A stretch of DNA of 33,008 nt from Phaeospirillum sp. Lineage in GTDB: Bacteria; Pseudomonadota; Alphaproteobacteria; Rhodospirillales; Magnetospirillaceae. Location: contig JAVBXM010000259.1 of assembly GCA_030824585.1 (NCBI GenBank), positions 1 through 33,008 of the forward strand, written 5' to 3'. This document shows positions 1 to 7,517 of the stretch, piece by piece. Both the position numbers and the translations under genes were made by a program. The first letter of the stretch is position 1, and each line of letters begins with the position of its first letter. The notes beneath the pieces were generated by a model that saw only the letters and a program-made list of their open reading frames with translations, had not been told where the DNA came from and searched no databases.

Positions 1-1559
1 ACCGACACCGTCCAGCGCCGCCCGGTCCATTCCGACAGCAGGCGCGCCACCTTGGGGGCGAGGTCCGAGCCGACGACGCTGTTTTGCCGCCACTCGATGC
101 GGCCGGCGGCGAAGGAGACCGGGTTGACCTGGGTCCTGAGCTGCACGGCCAGCAGGCCCTCGCGCCGTTCCGAGAACATGGCCACCGTGGCGGCGAAATC
201 GGCGGGCATGGCGGGCAGCGTCACCGTCTCGGCGATGGGGGCCGGCTGAAGCTTGAGCGCGGTGGCCGGGCCGTGCACCGGACCGCCACCCACATGATGG
301 CCGGACACCGCGTCGGCGCCGCCACCGCCACCACCGCCGAAGCCGCCACCGCCTCCGCCACCGGGGCCGCGCGGGGCGGGCGGCGGCGGCGGGTTGGCGC
401 GCAATTGCTCGACCAGTTCGGCCGGGGTGGGCAGTTCGGCGGCATAGGCCAGGCGCACCACCGCCATCTCGGCGGCCTGCAGCGGATTGGGGGCGTTGCG
501 GGTCTCGCCCAGGCCCTTCAGCAGCATCTGCCAGGCGCGGGTGAGCGCGGCGAGCGACAGGGTCTTGGCCATCTCGGCGCCCTTGACCCGCTCGGTCTCC
601 GAGGCGCCCAACTGGTCGGCGGCGTCGGGGGTGACCTTCAGGCGGGTCAGCCAGTGGACCAGCTCCAGCATGTCTTGCAGCACCACCGCCGGGTCGGCGC
701 CGGCGGCATACTGGTCGGTGATCTGGTCCAGCGCGGCGGGAACCTCGCCCTTCATGATGGCGTCCAGCAGGTCGAAGACCCGGGCGCGGTCGGCCAGGCC
801 CAGCATGTCGCGCACCTGGGCCTCGTCGACCGTGCCGGCGCCGTGGCTGATGGCCTGGTCCAGCAGCGACAGTCCGTCGCGCACCGAGCCGTCGGCGGCC
901 CGGGCGATCAGCTTCAGGGCCGCCGGTTCGATCTCGGCATTTTCCTTGGCGGCGATGCCCTCGAAGTGCCGGGCCAGCACCTCCATCTCGACGCGGCGCA
1001 GGTCGAAGCGTTGGCAGCGCGACAGCACGGTGACGGGAATCTTGCGGATTTCGGTGGTGGCGAACACGAACTTCACGTGTTCCGGCGGTTCCTCCAGCGT
1101 CTTCAGCAGCGCGTTGAACGCCGCCGTGGACAGCATGTGGACCTCGTCGATGATGTAGACCTTGAAGCGCGCCGAGGTGGGACGGTAGCGCACGCCCTCG
1201 ATGATCTCGCGGATGTCGTTGACGCCGGTGCGGCTGGCGGCGTCCATCTCCAGGATGTCGACGTGGCGGTCCTCGGCGATGGCGCGGCAATGCTCGCAGA
1301 CGCCGCAGGGATCGATGGTCGGGCCGCCCTTGCCGTCCAGGCCGACGCAGTTGAGCGCGCGGGCGATGATGCGGGCCGTGGTGGTCTTGCCCACGCCGCG
1401 TACGCCGGTCAGCACGAAGGCGTGGGCCAGGCGCCCGGTCTTGATGGCGTTGGACAGGGTGCGGACCATGGCCTCCTGCCCGATCAGACCGGCGAAGTCG
1501 GTCGGCCGGTACTTGCGGGCCAGGACGCGATAGGGCGTGGGGGCGGGGGTCTCGCTCAT
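1..1559 (-). CDS. dnaX: DNA polymerase III subunit gamma/tau, 3' part missing
   Basis: DnaX is the AAA+ clamp-loader subunit that binds and hydrolyses ATP to open the sliding clamp and, as tau, ties polymerase cores together. The reading frame is open from ATG at 1559 to the window edge (519 complete codons, no stop). Visible motifs are Walker A GVRGVGKTT (about residues 52-60), four zinc-binding cysteines (C71, C85, C88, C91) and Walker B DEVH (about 138-141). A proline- then glycine-rich linker near residues 395-415 separates the clamp-loader part from the C-terminal domain, which is cut off. No A-rich slippery heptamer is visible in the part present. The ATG has no obvious Shine-Dalgarno. 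Identification is secure; the true 3' end is outside the window. Confidence 0.97.
   Translation of the reverse strand, partial: MSETPAPTPYRVLARKYRPTDFAGLIGQEAMVRTLSNAIKTGRLAHAFVLTGVRGVGKTTTARIIARALNCVGLDGKGGPTIDPCGVCEHCRAIAEDRHVDILEMDAASRTGVNDIREIIEGVRYRPTSARFKVYIIDEVHMLSTAAFNALLKTLEEPPEHVKFVFATTEIRKIPVTVLSRCQRFDLRRVEMEVLARHFEGIAAKENAEIEPAALKLIARAADGSVRDGLSLLDQAISHGAGTVDEAQVRDMLGLADRARVFDLLDAIMKGEVPAALDQITDQYAAGADPAVVLQDMLELVHWLTRLKVTPDAADQLGASETERVKGAEMAKTLSLAALTRAWQMLLKGLGETRNAPNPLQAAEMAVVRLAYAAELPTPAELVEQLRANPPPPPAPRGPGGGGGGGFGGGGGGGADAVSGHHVGGGPVHGPATALKLQPAPIAETVTLPAMPADFAATVAMFSERREGLLAVQLRTQVNPVSFAAGRIEWRQNSVVGSDLAPKVARLLSEWTGRRWTVS
319..372 (-). repeat. Glycine-coding low-complexity tract inside dnaX
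   Basis: Reiterated GGC/GGT-type codons encode a near-continuous polyglycine linker broken by a phenylalanine, preceded by a proline run. It joins the DnaX clamp-loader region to the C-terminal part. Simple triplet repetition makes it a likely site of length variation between strains (inference). Confidence 0.7.
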
Positions 1560-1566
1560 GGGGGCC

Positions 1567-1595
1567 AAGATAGTACGGGCGATCATGCCCTGCAA
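1567..1595 (-). promoter_or_regulatory. Possible dnaX promoter giving a leaderless or near-leaderless mRNA
   Basis: On the minus strand a -35-like TTGCAG (1595-1590) and a -10-like TATCTT (1572-1567) are separated by 17 nt. The -10 lies only 7 nt before the dnaX ATG, so transcription from it would begin at or next to the start codon. The hexamers match consensus at 3 and 4 of 6 positions. This is a weak prediction. Confidence 0.28.
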
Positions 1596-1689
1596 TTCAT
1601 ACCGAAGCCCCCCAAATCCCCCTTTGATAAAATGAAACGGGGTCCGGAGCATCGTCCCGGATGGGTTCGGGCGATCGCCCGCGATGGGC

Positions 1690-2706
1690 TCAGTGGGTCA
1701 CGCCGGCGTCGAAATAATAGGCCGAGGCGCCGCCGTGCAACTGGATGCCCAGCTTGTCCAGGCCGGCGGCCGACAGGTTGACCAGCTTGCCGCGCGGATG
1801 GCTTTCGGTCAGCAGCTTCTGGGTGCTGGGATGCCACAGGGCGCGGGTGACGCCGTAGATCAGCTCGTTGGGCCGCTCGGCGCCGGTGACCAGCACCACG
1901 CCCACGTCCAGGGTCTTCACCTCCGGCCCGGTGCCGCGATAGGTGTCGGCGGGGATGGTCGAGGCGGAGAAGAAGGGATAGGTGGCCCGCATCTTGTCCA
2001 CTTCCGGCCCGGCCAGGGGGACCAGCGCGATGTCGGTGCGCTGGGCCAGCTCGGCGACGATGGGCACCGGCACGCCGTCGACCACCAGCATGGCGTCCAA
2101 CTGGCCGGCGGCGATGGCGTCGGCGGCGGGGCCGGGTTTGAGGAAGCTCTGCTTGATCTGGCTTTCATTCATGCCGAAGGCGGCGAGCAGCAGGCGGCCG
2201 TGGACCAGTTCGCCGGAATCCTTGTCGCCCAGCGATACCCGCTTGCCCCTGAGGTCCTTGACCGAATGTATCTTGGCATCCTTGCGGGCCACCAGATGCA
2301 GGCTTTCCGGATAGAGCATGGCGATGGCCCGCAGGTTCTGCGCCGCGCCCTTGCCCTTGTAGATGCCGGTGCCGTGATAGGCCCAATAGGCGATGTCCGC
2401 CTGGACCAGGGCGGCGTCGAGCCGCCTGGCGGCGATGGCATCGATATTGGCGATGGCGCCGCCGGTGGACTTGGCCACCGCCACCAGGCCGGGCACACCG
2501 CACGACCCGCCCTTGTCGCACTCGCGCGAGCCGGGTGGATTGCTGATGGCGTTGGCGATCAGCCCGCCGAAGGCGAAGCGGGTCTCGCCCGTGGGGCCGG
2601 TGCCGATCTGGAAGAAGCGGATGTCCTGGGCCATCGCCCATCCGGCCCCCAGGCAAAGCAGCATAGTCGCGACTACGGCGGACCGGATAGGCATTCTGGC
2701 AGGCAC
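1690..2706 (-). CDS. TAXI family TRAP transporter solute-binding protein
   Basis: A 338-residue periplasmic binding protein of the TAXI branch of TRAP transporter receptors, which capture small carboxylate-type ligands for uptake. An N-terminal signal peptide is clear: basic start, hydrophobic core, cleavage after AMA near residue 26. The early IGTGPTGETRF segment followed by STGGAIANIDAI is typical of the family, as is the later SLGDKDSGELV region. A Cys pair (RECDKGGSCG) could form a disulfide. The GTG at 2706 is chosen because GGGGGAAAG lies about 6 nt upstream; an in-frame ATG at 2694 lacks such a site. No TRAP membrane subunits occur nearby, so the partner and ligand are unknown. Confidence 0.88.
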   Translation of the reverse strand: MPARMPIRSAVVATMLLCLGAGWAMAQDIRFFQIGTGPTGETRFAFGGLIANAISNPPGSRECDKGGSCGVPGLVAVAKSTGGAIANIDAIAARRLDAALVQADIAYWAYHGTGIYKGKGAAQNLRAIAMLYPESLHLVARKDAKIHSVKDLRGKRVSLGDKDSGELVHGRLLLAAFGMNESQIKQSFLKPGPAADAIAAGQLDAMLVVDGVPVPIVAELAQRTDIALVPLAGPEVDKMRATYPFFSASTIPADTYRGTGPEVKTLDVGVVLVTGAERPNELIYGVTRALWHPSTQKLLTESHPRGKLVNLSAAGLDKLGIQLHGGASAYYFDAGVTH

Positions 2707-2874
2707 GGCAGCTTTCCCCCGCGGAAACGACGCATCAGGGCATGAGGATACACCACAAATATCACCAAATCCTCATGTAAGTGATGCATTCTGACGGAAT
2801 TGGACGCATGTTCCCCATTGCGATCGGCGGCAAAGCAGGCACAATAAGCCCTCGGGTTGGGGGCCGAGAGCAGT

Positions 2875-3906
2875 ATGAACGACGACGACGGACTGAAACC
2901 TATCAATGACAGCGACATGGATTCCATGTTCGTGTTGCCGCTGTCGATCATCCCGCTTCAGACGCCCGCCTTGCAGAGCGCCAAGCTGATCAAGAACGTG
3001 CGCCTGCGCAGCGCCGTCGAGCTGTTTTCCGACGTCCAGACCGGATCGGGCCAGGTGGACGTGGAATCCCTGCCGGCCATGTTCGGCTGGCCGACCGAGC
3101 AGATTCACCCCGACCTCGGCATCCTGCGCCGTCTGGCGCTGCTGCCCAGCTACGATGTGTATTCCCTGCGCATCAGCCTGCGCGAGCACGGCATTCCGGT
3201 GAACGATTACGCGGCCCTGAAGCTGTCGCCGGAAAAGGCGGCCGAACTGACCCGCTACATGATCATGTTCACCCGCCCGCTGATGAAGATGATCTATTCG
3301 GGCGAGGACGTGCAGATCAACAGCTACGACGATCTGCTGAAGCTGTTCCGCGATCCCGACATCAAGAAGGCCCGCCAGCGCCTCGAGACCATGGCGCAGA
3401 GCCTGAACATCGATATCTTCGATGTGCCGCGCTTCCTCGAGGATTACGGCGACACCTTCATGTCGCTTTCGTATTTCCGCCACTGCCTCGACCGGCTGGA
3501 GCCCTATTTCACCGCCTGCGTCCAGGCGCTGGCCCCTATCCGCACCCATTTCCAGTTGAAGCAGAACGTCAACCTGATGAAGACCTGCGACATGGTTGAA
3601 GAGGTCATCAACTCGATCTCGGCCTCGATCTCGGGCCGGCTCGAGGTGTTCGACAAGCGGACCCGCGAAATGTGGGAGAACATCTCCCAAGACGAGTTCC
3701 GCGCGGTGAAGGGAATGATCGAGCGCTACCACGTCACCATCGGCGCGGCGCTGTGCGGCCTGACCGTGAAGATGAGTTCGTTCGCCAAGATGTTCCCGCG
3801 GCCCAATTCGGGCGGCCCCATCAAGCGGGCCGATTTCATGATGAGCGAAATGATCCAGGGCATCGACCTGATCAAGGACGTGGAGAAGCAGTTCTCCGCC
3901 CAGTGA
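2875..3906 (+). CDS. Conserved-looking hypothetical protein, 343 aa
   Basis: Not recognised. The ATG at 2875 is preferred over an in-frame TTG at 2857, because a weak purine stretch (GAGAG) precedes it. The product looks soluble and largely alpha-helical, with no signal peptide or membrane span. It has an acidic N-terminus (MNDDDG), a central segment rich in charged residues and regularly spaced hydrophobics, and a lysine/glutamate-rich C-terminus. Codon use matches its neighbours, so it is a real gene. It stands alone on the plus strand, divergent from the TAXI gene and convergent with the receiver gene. The proximity to a REC and GGDEF/EAL pair permits a signalling role, but nothing in the sequence demonstrates it. 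Confidence 0.85.
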   Translation: MNDDDGLKPINDSDMDSMFVLPLSIIPLQTPALQSAKLIKNVRLRSAVELFSDVQTGSGQVDVESLPAMFGWPTEQIHPDLGILRRLALLPSYDVYSLRISLREHGIPVNDYAALKLSPEKAAELTRYMIMFTRPLMKMIYSGEDVQINSYDDLLKLFRDPDIKKARQRLETMAQSLNIDIFDVPRFLEDYGDTFMSLSYFRHCLDRLEPYFTACVQALAPIRTHFQLKQNVNLMKTCDMVEEVINSISASISGRLEVFDKRTREMWENISQDEFRAVKGMIERYHVTIGAALCGLTVKMSSFAKMFPRPNSGGPIKRADFMMSEMIQGIDLIKDVEKQFSAQ

Positions 3907-3932
3907 GGCCGGAAGGCTTCACGCCATGATGC

Positions 3933-3949
3933 GCGGGCATCCTGCCCGC
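3933..3949. terminator. Hairpin between convergent genes
   Basis: GCGGGCA and TGCCCGC form 7-bp arms around a 3-nt loop, nested inside GGCCGG/CCGGCC at 3907-3912 and 3949-3954. It lies exactly between the convergent stop codons of the hypothetical gene and the receiver gene. There is no U-rich tract, so termination efficiency is doubtful. Confidence 0.35.
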
Positions 3950-3953
3950 CGGC

Positions 3954-4325
3954 CTATTCCCCGCCGCAATAGCGCGCCACTTCGTCCAGCAGCTTGCGGA
4001 TGGAGATGGGCTTGGTGATGACCTGGTTGAACCCCTCCTCCATGAAGCCGGCCACGGAGTCGGGATCGGCGAAGGCGGTCACCGCCACCACCGGCACATT
4101 CTTGGTGCGGTCGTCGGCACGCAACTGCTTCAGCAGGTCGATGCCGGAATACTTGGGCAGTTGGATATCCATCAGGATAACGCCCGCGCCGCTGCCGGCG
4201 GTCAGCTCGACCAGTCCGTCGCCATCCGACGACTTGACGGTGGTATAGCCCGCGATGGTCAGCGCCTGCTCGAGGAGCTTCATGTTCATCGCGTTGTCTT
4301 CAACGACGACGACGGTGCCGGTCAT
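3954..4325 (-). CDS. Single-domain response regulator, DivK-like
   Basis: A 123-residue stand-alone receiver domain. The acidic pocket (E9, D10), the phospho-acceptor aspartate D53 in ILMDIQLP, the switch threonine T83 (VTAFA) and the lysine K105 (TKPIS) are all present. The VEDNAMNMKLLEQAL opening, MDIQLPKYSGID segment and TKPIS end resemble the DivK/CheY-like receivers of alphaproteobacteria, which act as diffusible phospho-signals. With no output domain it should work by protein-protein contact. It lies 20 bp downstream of the large REC/PAS/GGDEF/EAL gene on the same strand, so the two are probably cotranscribed. The cognate kinase is not in the window. Calling it DivK itself would be overreach. 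Confidence 0.93.
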   Translation of the reverse strand: MTGTVVVVEDNAMNMKLLEQALTIAGYTTVKSSDGDGLVELTAGSGAGVILMDIQLPKYSGIDLLKQLRADDRTKNVPVVAVTAFADPDSVAGFMEEGFNQVITKPISIRKLLDEVARYCGGE

Positions 4326-4345
4326 GACCCGATCCTCTCAGTCAT

Positions 4346-7300
4346 TCAACTCTGCCCCGCCCGCAGCACGGCGACCTTTTCCGGGCCACGCGGGCAGTAG
4401 CTTCTGGCGAAATTGGCGAAATCGGCCACGGCCATGGGCCGGCCGATCATATAGCCCTGTATCTCGTCGCAGCCGTGCCGCGCCAATAGCGCCGCCTGCG
4501 TCTCGGTTTCGACGCCTTCGGCGATGGTCTTGAGCGACAGGGAATGGGCGAGCGAGATGATGGCGTTGACCAGCACGCGGCCGTCCTCGTCCTGGTCCAG
4601 GTCGCGCACGAAGGCGCGGTCGATCTTGACGGTGTCCACCGGGAAGCGCTTGAGATAGGCCAGCGAGGAATAGCCGGTGCCGAAATCGTCGATGGACAGG
4701 GTGACCCCCAGCTTGGCCAGCGAGCGCAGCAGCTTCAGCGTGCCCTCGCCATCGGCCATCAGCATGCTTTCGGTCAGTTCCAGGTCCAGATCCTTGGCGT
4801 TGACCCCGGTCTCCGAAATGCAGTCGGCGACGATGTCGGCCAGATCGGCCTCGCGGAACTGGCGGCCCGAGATGTTGACCCCCAGGCGCAGCCCGGTGAC
4901 GCCGGCATCGTTCCACAGCCGCAACTGGGTGCAGGCCTGGCGCAGCACCCAACTGCCCATGGGGACGATCAGGCCGGTTTCCTCGGCGACGGGGATGAAC
5001 TTGTCCGGCGTGATGATGCCCAGTTCGGGATGGCGCCAGCGGATCAGCGCCTCGGCCCCCACCAGGGCGTAATCGGCCAGGCGGACCTGGGGCTGGTAGA
5101 ACAGCTCGAACTGGCCGGCGCGCAGCGCGTCCTTGATGGAGCGCTCCAGCGTCATGCGCTCGGTCACCGCGAAGGACATGGCGGCGTCGAAATAGCCCAT
5201 GCGCATGTCCGAGCGGCGCTTGACGTTGTGCAGGGCCATCTCGGCGTTGCGCAGCAGTTCCAGGGCGTCGTCGCCGTCGCGCGGGAAGACGGACACGCCC
5301 ATGTCCACCGGCACCACCATTTCCGTGCCGTGGATGGTATAGGGCTTGTTGAGGATTTCGTGGATGTGGTCGACCTGCCGGGTCACCTCGTCCATCTCGT
5401 GCGCCTGGGCGACCACCACGGCGAACTCGTCGCCGGCCAGCCGCGCGGCGGTGCCGCCCGAGACCACCGCCTGGGCCAGGCGGCGCGCCGTCTCGCGCAG
5501 CAGGGAATTGCCCACGTCGTGGCCCATGGAATCGTTGATGGTGGTGAAGCCGTCCAGGTCGACGGTGATGATGGCGACCAGCAATCCGGCGTTGCGGGCC
5601 ATGGCGATGGCCTGGCCCAGCCGGTCGGTCAGCAGGGTGCGGTTGGGCAGGTCGGTGAGCGGGTCGTGGTTGGCCAGATAGGCCACGCGCTGGGCCAGTT
5701 GCTTGTTCTCGGTCAGGTCGCGGATGGTGCCGGTGAACAGGCGGCGCTTCTCGACGCGCAGTTCCGAGATGGACAGGTGGACCGGGAACAGTGATCCGTC
5801 CTTGCGCTTGCCCATCACCTCGCGCCCCACGCCGATGATGGCGCCGATGCCGGTGGCGAGGTAGTTCCGGATATAGCCGTCGTGCTTGCCGGCATCGGGT
5901 TCGGGCATCAGGATCGACACGTTGGCGCCGATCAGCTCCGACAGGGAATGCCCGAAGATGCGCTCCACCGACAGGTTGGCGTTGAGGACGGTGCCGTCCT
6001 CGTCGATGGTGACGATACCGTCCAGCACGGTATCCATGATGGCGCGGATACGGTGTTCACGTGCCGCCACCGCCCGCATGGCGGCGGTCACCTCGGTGGT
6101 GTCGCGTCCCACCAGCAGGGTGGCGTTGTGGGCCTCGCGCCGCAAAGGTACCGCCGACAGTTCCACGTCGCGCACCCGTCCGGCGAAGGTCATCACCTTG
6201 ACCGGCAGGGGATGGCCCTCCTCGTACAGGGTGTCCAGGCCGCCCTCGAAGATGGCGCGGTAGTCGGGGTGGACGAACTCGGAGAAATGCTTGCCCTCGC
6301 AGGCGGTGGCCGAGGGGGCGCGCAGCATGCCCAGCCCGGCGGCATTGATGCGCTCGATCACCCCGTCGACGCAGACGCAGATCAGGTCGGGCGACAGCTC
6401 CACCAGGTCGCGGTAGGAGGCCTGGTCCTTGAGCAACGCCGATTCCAGCATGGAGACGTCGGTGATGCGGTCCAGCAGCTTGAGAATCTGGCTGCCGGAA
6501 TTGAGGATGGATTCGGCGTATTCGCGATAGCCGGCCTGGACGATGGGGCCCAGCATCTCGGTGGAGATCAGCTCGGCGAAGCCGATGACATCGTTGAGCG
6601 GCGTGCGGATGTCGCGGCTCATGCGGCCCATGAACTCGGTCTTGGCGCGGTTGGCGAAGTCGGCTTCTTCCTTGGCTTCCGCCAGGGTGGCCGCCACCGC
6701 GCGCTCCGAGGTGATATCGCGCGAAAACATGGCGCAACGGTGCTCGCCCGCCTCGATGCCGGCCACCGCCAGCAGGCGGTTGGCGAACCAGTGGATGCCG
6801 TCGGTATCCTCGAACTGGACGGTGCGCCCGGTCTCCAGCGCCTCGGCCAGGAACGAGCGGCGGTGCTCGGCCAGCGCCTCGGGCAGCAGGTCGAAGATGG
6901 ATTGGCCGATCACCGCGTCGGGCGGCGCGTTCAGGTACTGCTCGGCCTCGGTGTTCAGGGTCAGGATGTGCCCGCCGGCGTCCAGCAGCATGGCAATGTC
7001 GTGGCTGGCGTCCAGCAGGGCCTGCGAGGTGCGGTGCGAGGCCTCCAGCGCCGTCTGGGCCTGCTGGCGCTCGATGGCGTGGCGGATGACCCGCGGCAGC
7101 AGGGTCAGGCCGGCATCGGACTTGACCACGTAATCCTGGGCACCGGCCCGGATGGCTTCCTGCGCCACCCGCTCGTCGTCCAGGCTGGTCAGCACCACCA
7201 GGGCCTTGTCGGGAGCCCAGGATTTCAGCTGCAGCACGGATTCGATGCCCGAGGCGTCGGGCAGGCCAAGGTCGGACAGGATGCAGTCGAAGGCGTCGAA

Positions 7301-7471
7301 CGGGGCGTGCTTTCCGGCCTCGCCCAGGGCCCGGCAACTGGAGATCTTCCAACGGGGCTGGGCATCGGCCAATTCAATCTCGATCAACCTCTGGTCTCCA
7401 GGGTTGTCCTCGATAATCAGCAATCTCAGGATGTCGGCGCCCGAACTCATGATCGAATGACCATGCAGCAT
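4346..7471 (-). CDS. REC-PAS-(degenerate HisKA)-PAS-PAS-GGDEF-EAL signalling protein
   Basis: A multidomain cyclic-di-GMP protein of about 1041 residues. Domains in order: receiver with D67 in ILSDLGLP (about 15-130); PAS; a HisKA-like helix pair whose H-box reads MSRDIRTPLN, with Arg286 replacing the phospho-accepting His, and no HATPase domain; two more PAS domains; GGDEF with the variant motif AGDEF (679-683); and a C-terminal EAL domain. The EAL domain keeps E807-A-L, the DDFGTG motif (D928, D929) and KIDRAFV. Phosphodiesterase activity therefore looks intact and cyclase activity is uncertain. The start is ambiguous: ATG 7471 follows AGG at 6 nt, ATG 7450 is the alternative. A -10-like TACAAT lies at 7486-7481. 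The REC-only gene follows 20 bp downstream. Confidence 0.94.
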   Translation of the reverse strand: MLHGHSIMSSGADILRLLIIEDNPGDQRLIEIELADAQPRWKISSCRALGEAGKHAPFDAFDCILSDLGLPDASGIESVLQLKSWAPDKALVVLTSLDDERVAQEAIRAGAQDYVVKSDAGLTLLPRVIRHAIERQQAQTALEASHRTSQALLDASHDIAMLLDAGGHILTLNTEAEQYLNAPPDAVIGQSIFDLLPEALAEHRRSFLAEALETGRTVQFEDTDGIHWFANRLLAVAGIEAGEHRCAMFSRDITSERAVAATLAEAKEEADFANRAKTEFMGRMSRDIRTPLNDVIGFAELISTEMLGPIVQAGYREYAESILNSGSQILKLLDRITDVSMLESALLKDQASYRDLVELSPDLICVCVDGVIERINAAGLGMLRAPSATACEGKHFSEFVHPDYRAIFEGGLDTLYEEGHPLPVKVMTFAGRVRDVELSAVPLRREAHNATLLVGRDTTEVTAAMRAVAAREHRIRAIMDTVLDGIVTIDEDGTVLNANLSVERIFGHSLSELIGANVSILMPEPDAGKHDGYIRNYLATGIGAIIGVGREVMGKRKDGSLFPVHLSISELRVEKRRLFTGTIRDLTENKQLAQRVAYLANHDPLTDLPNRTLLTDRLGQAIAMARNAGLLVAIITVDLDGFTTINDSMGHDVGNSLLRETARRLAQAVVSGGTAARLAGDEFAVVVAQAHEMDEVTRQVDHIHEILNKPYTIHGTEMVVPVDMGVSVFPRDGDDALELLRNAEMALHNVKRRSDMRMGYFDAAMSFAVTERMTLERSIKDALRAGQFELFYQPQVRLADYALVGAEALIRWRHPELGIITPDKFIPVAEETGLIVPMGSWVLRQACTQLRLWNDAGVTGLRLGVNISGRQFREADLADIVADCISETGVNAKDLDLELTESMLMADGEGTLKLLRSLAKLGVTLSIDDFGTGYSSLAYLKRFPVDTVKIDRAFVRDLDQDEDGRVLVNAIISLAHSLSLKTIAEGVETETQAALLARHGCDEIQGYMIGRPMAVADFANFARSYCPRGPEKVAVLRAGQS

Positions 7472-7517
7472 CCGGGACCTATTGTAAATATTCAGCGAAT
7501 GATCGGGCCGGCCGGAA

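Noticed and set aside
1668-1681. Perfect palindrome CGGGCGATCGCCCG after the TAXI gene
   Set aside because: It could be a weak hairpin, but there is no T tract after it on the minus strand and the GCGATCGC core is common in GC-rich genomes, so I do not call a terminator.
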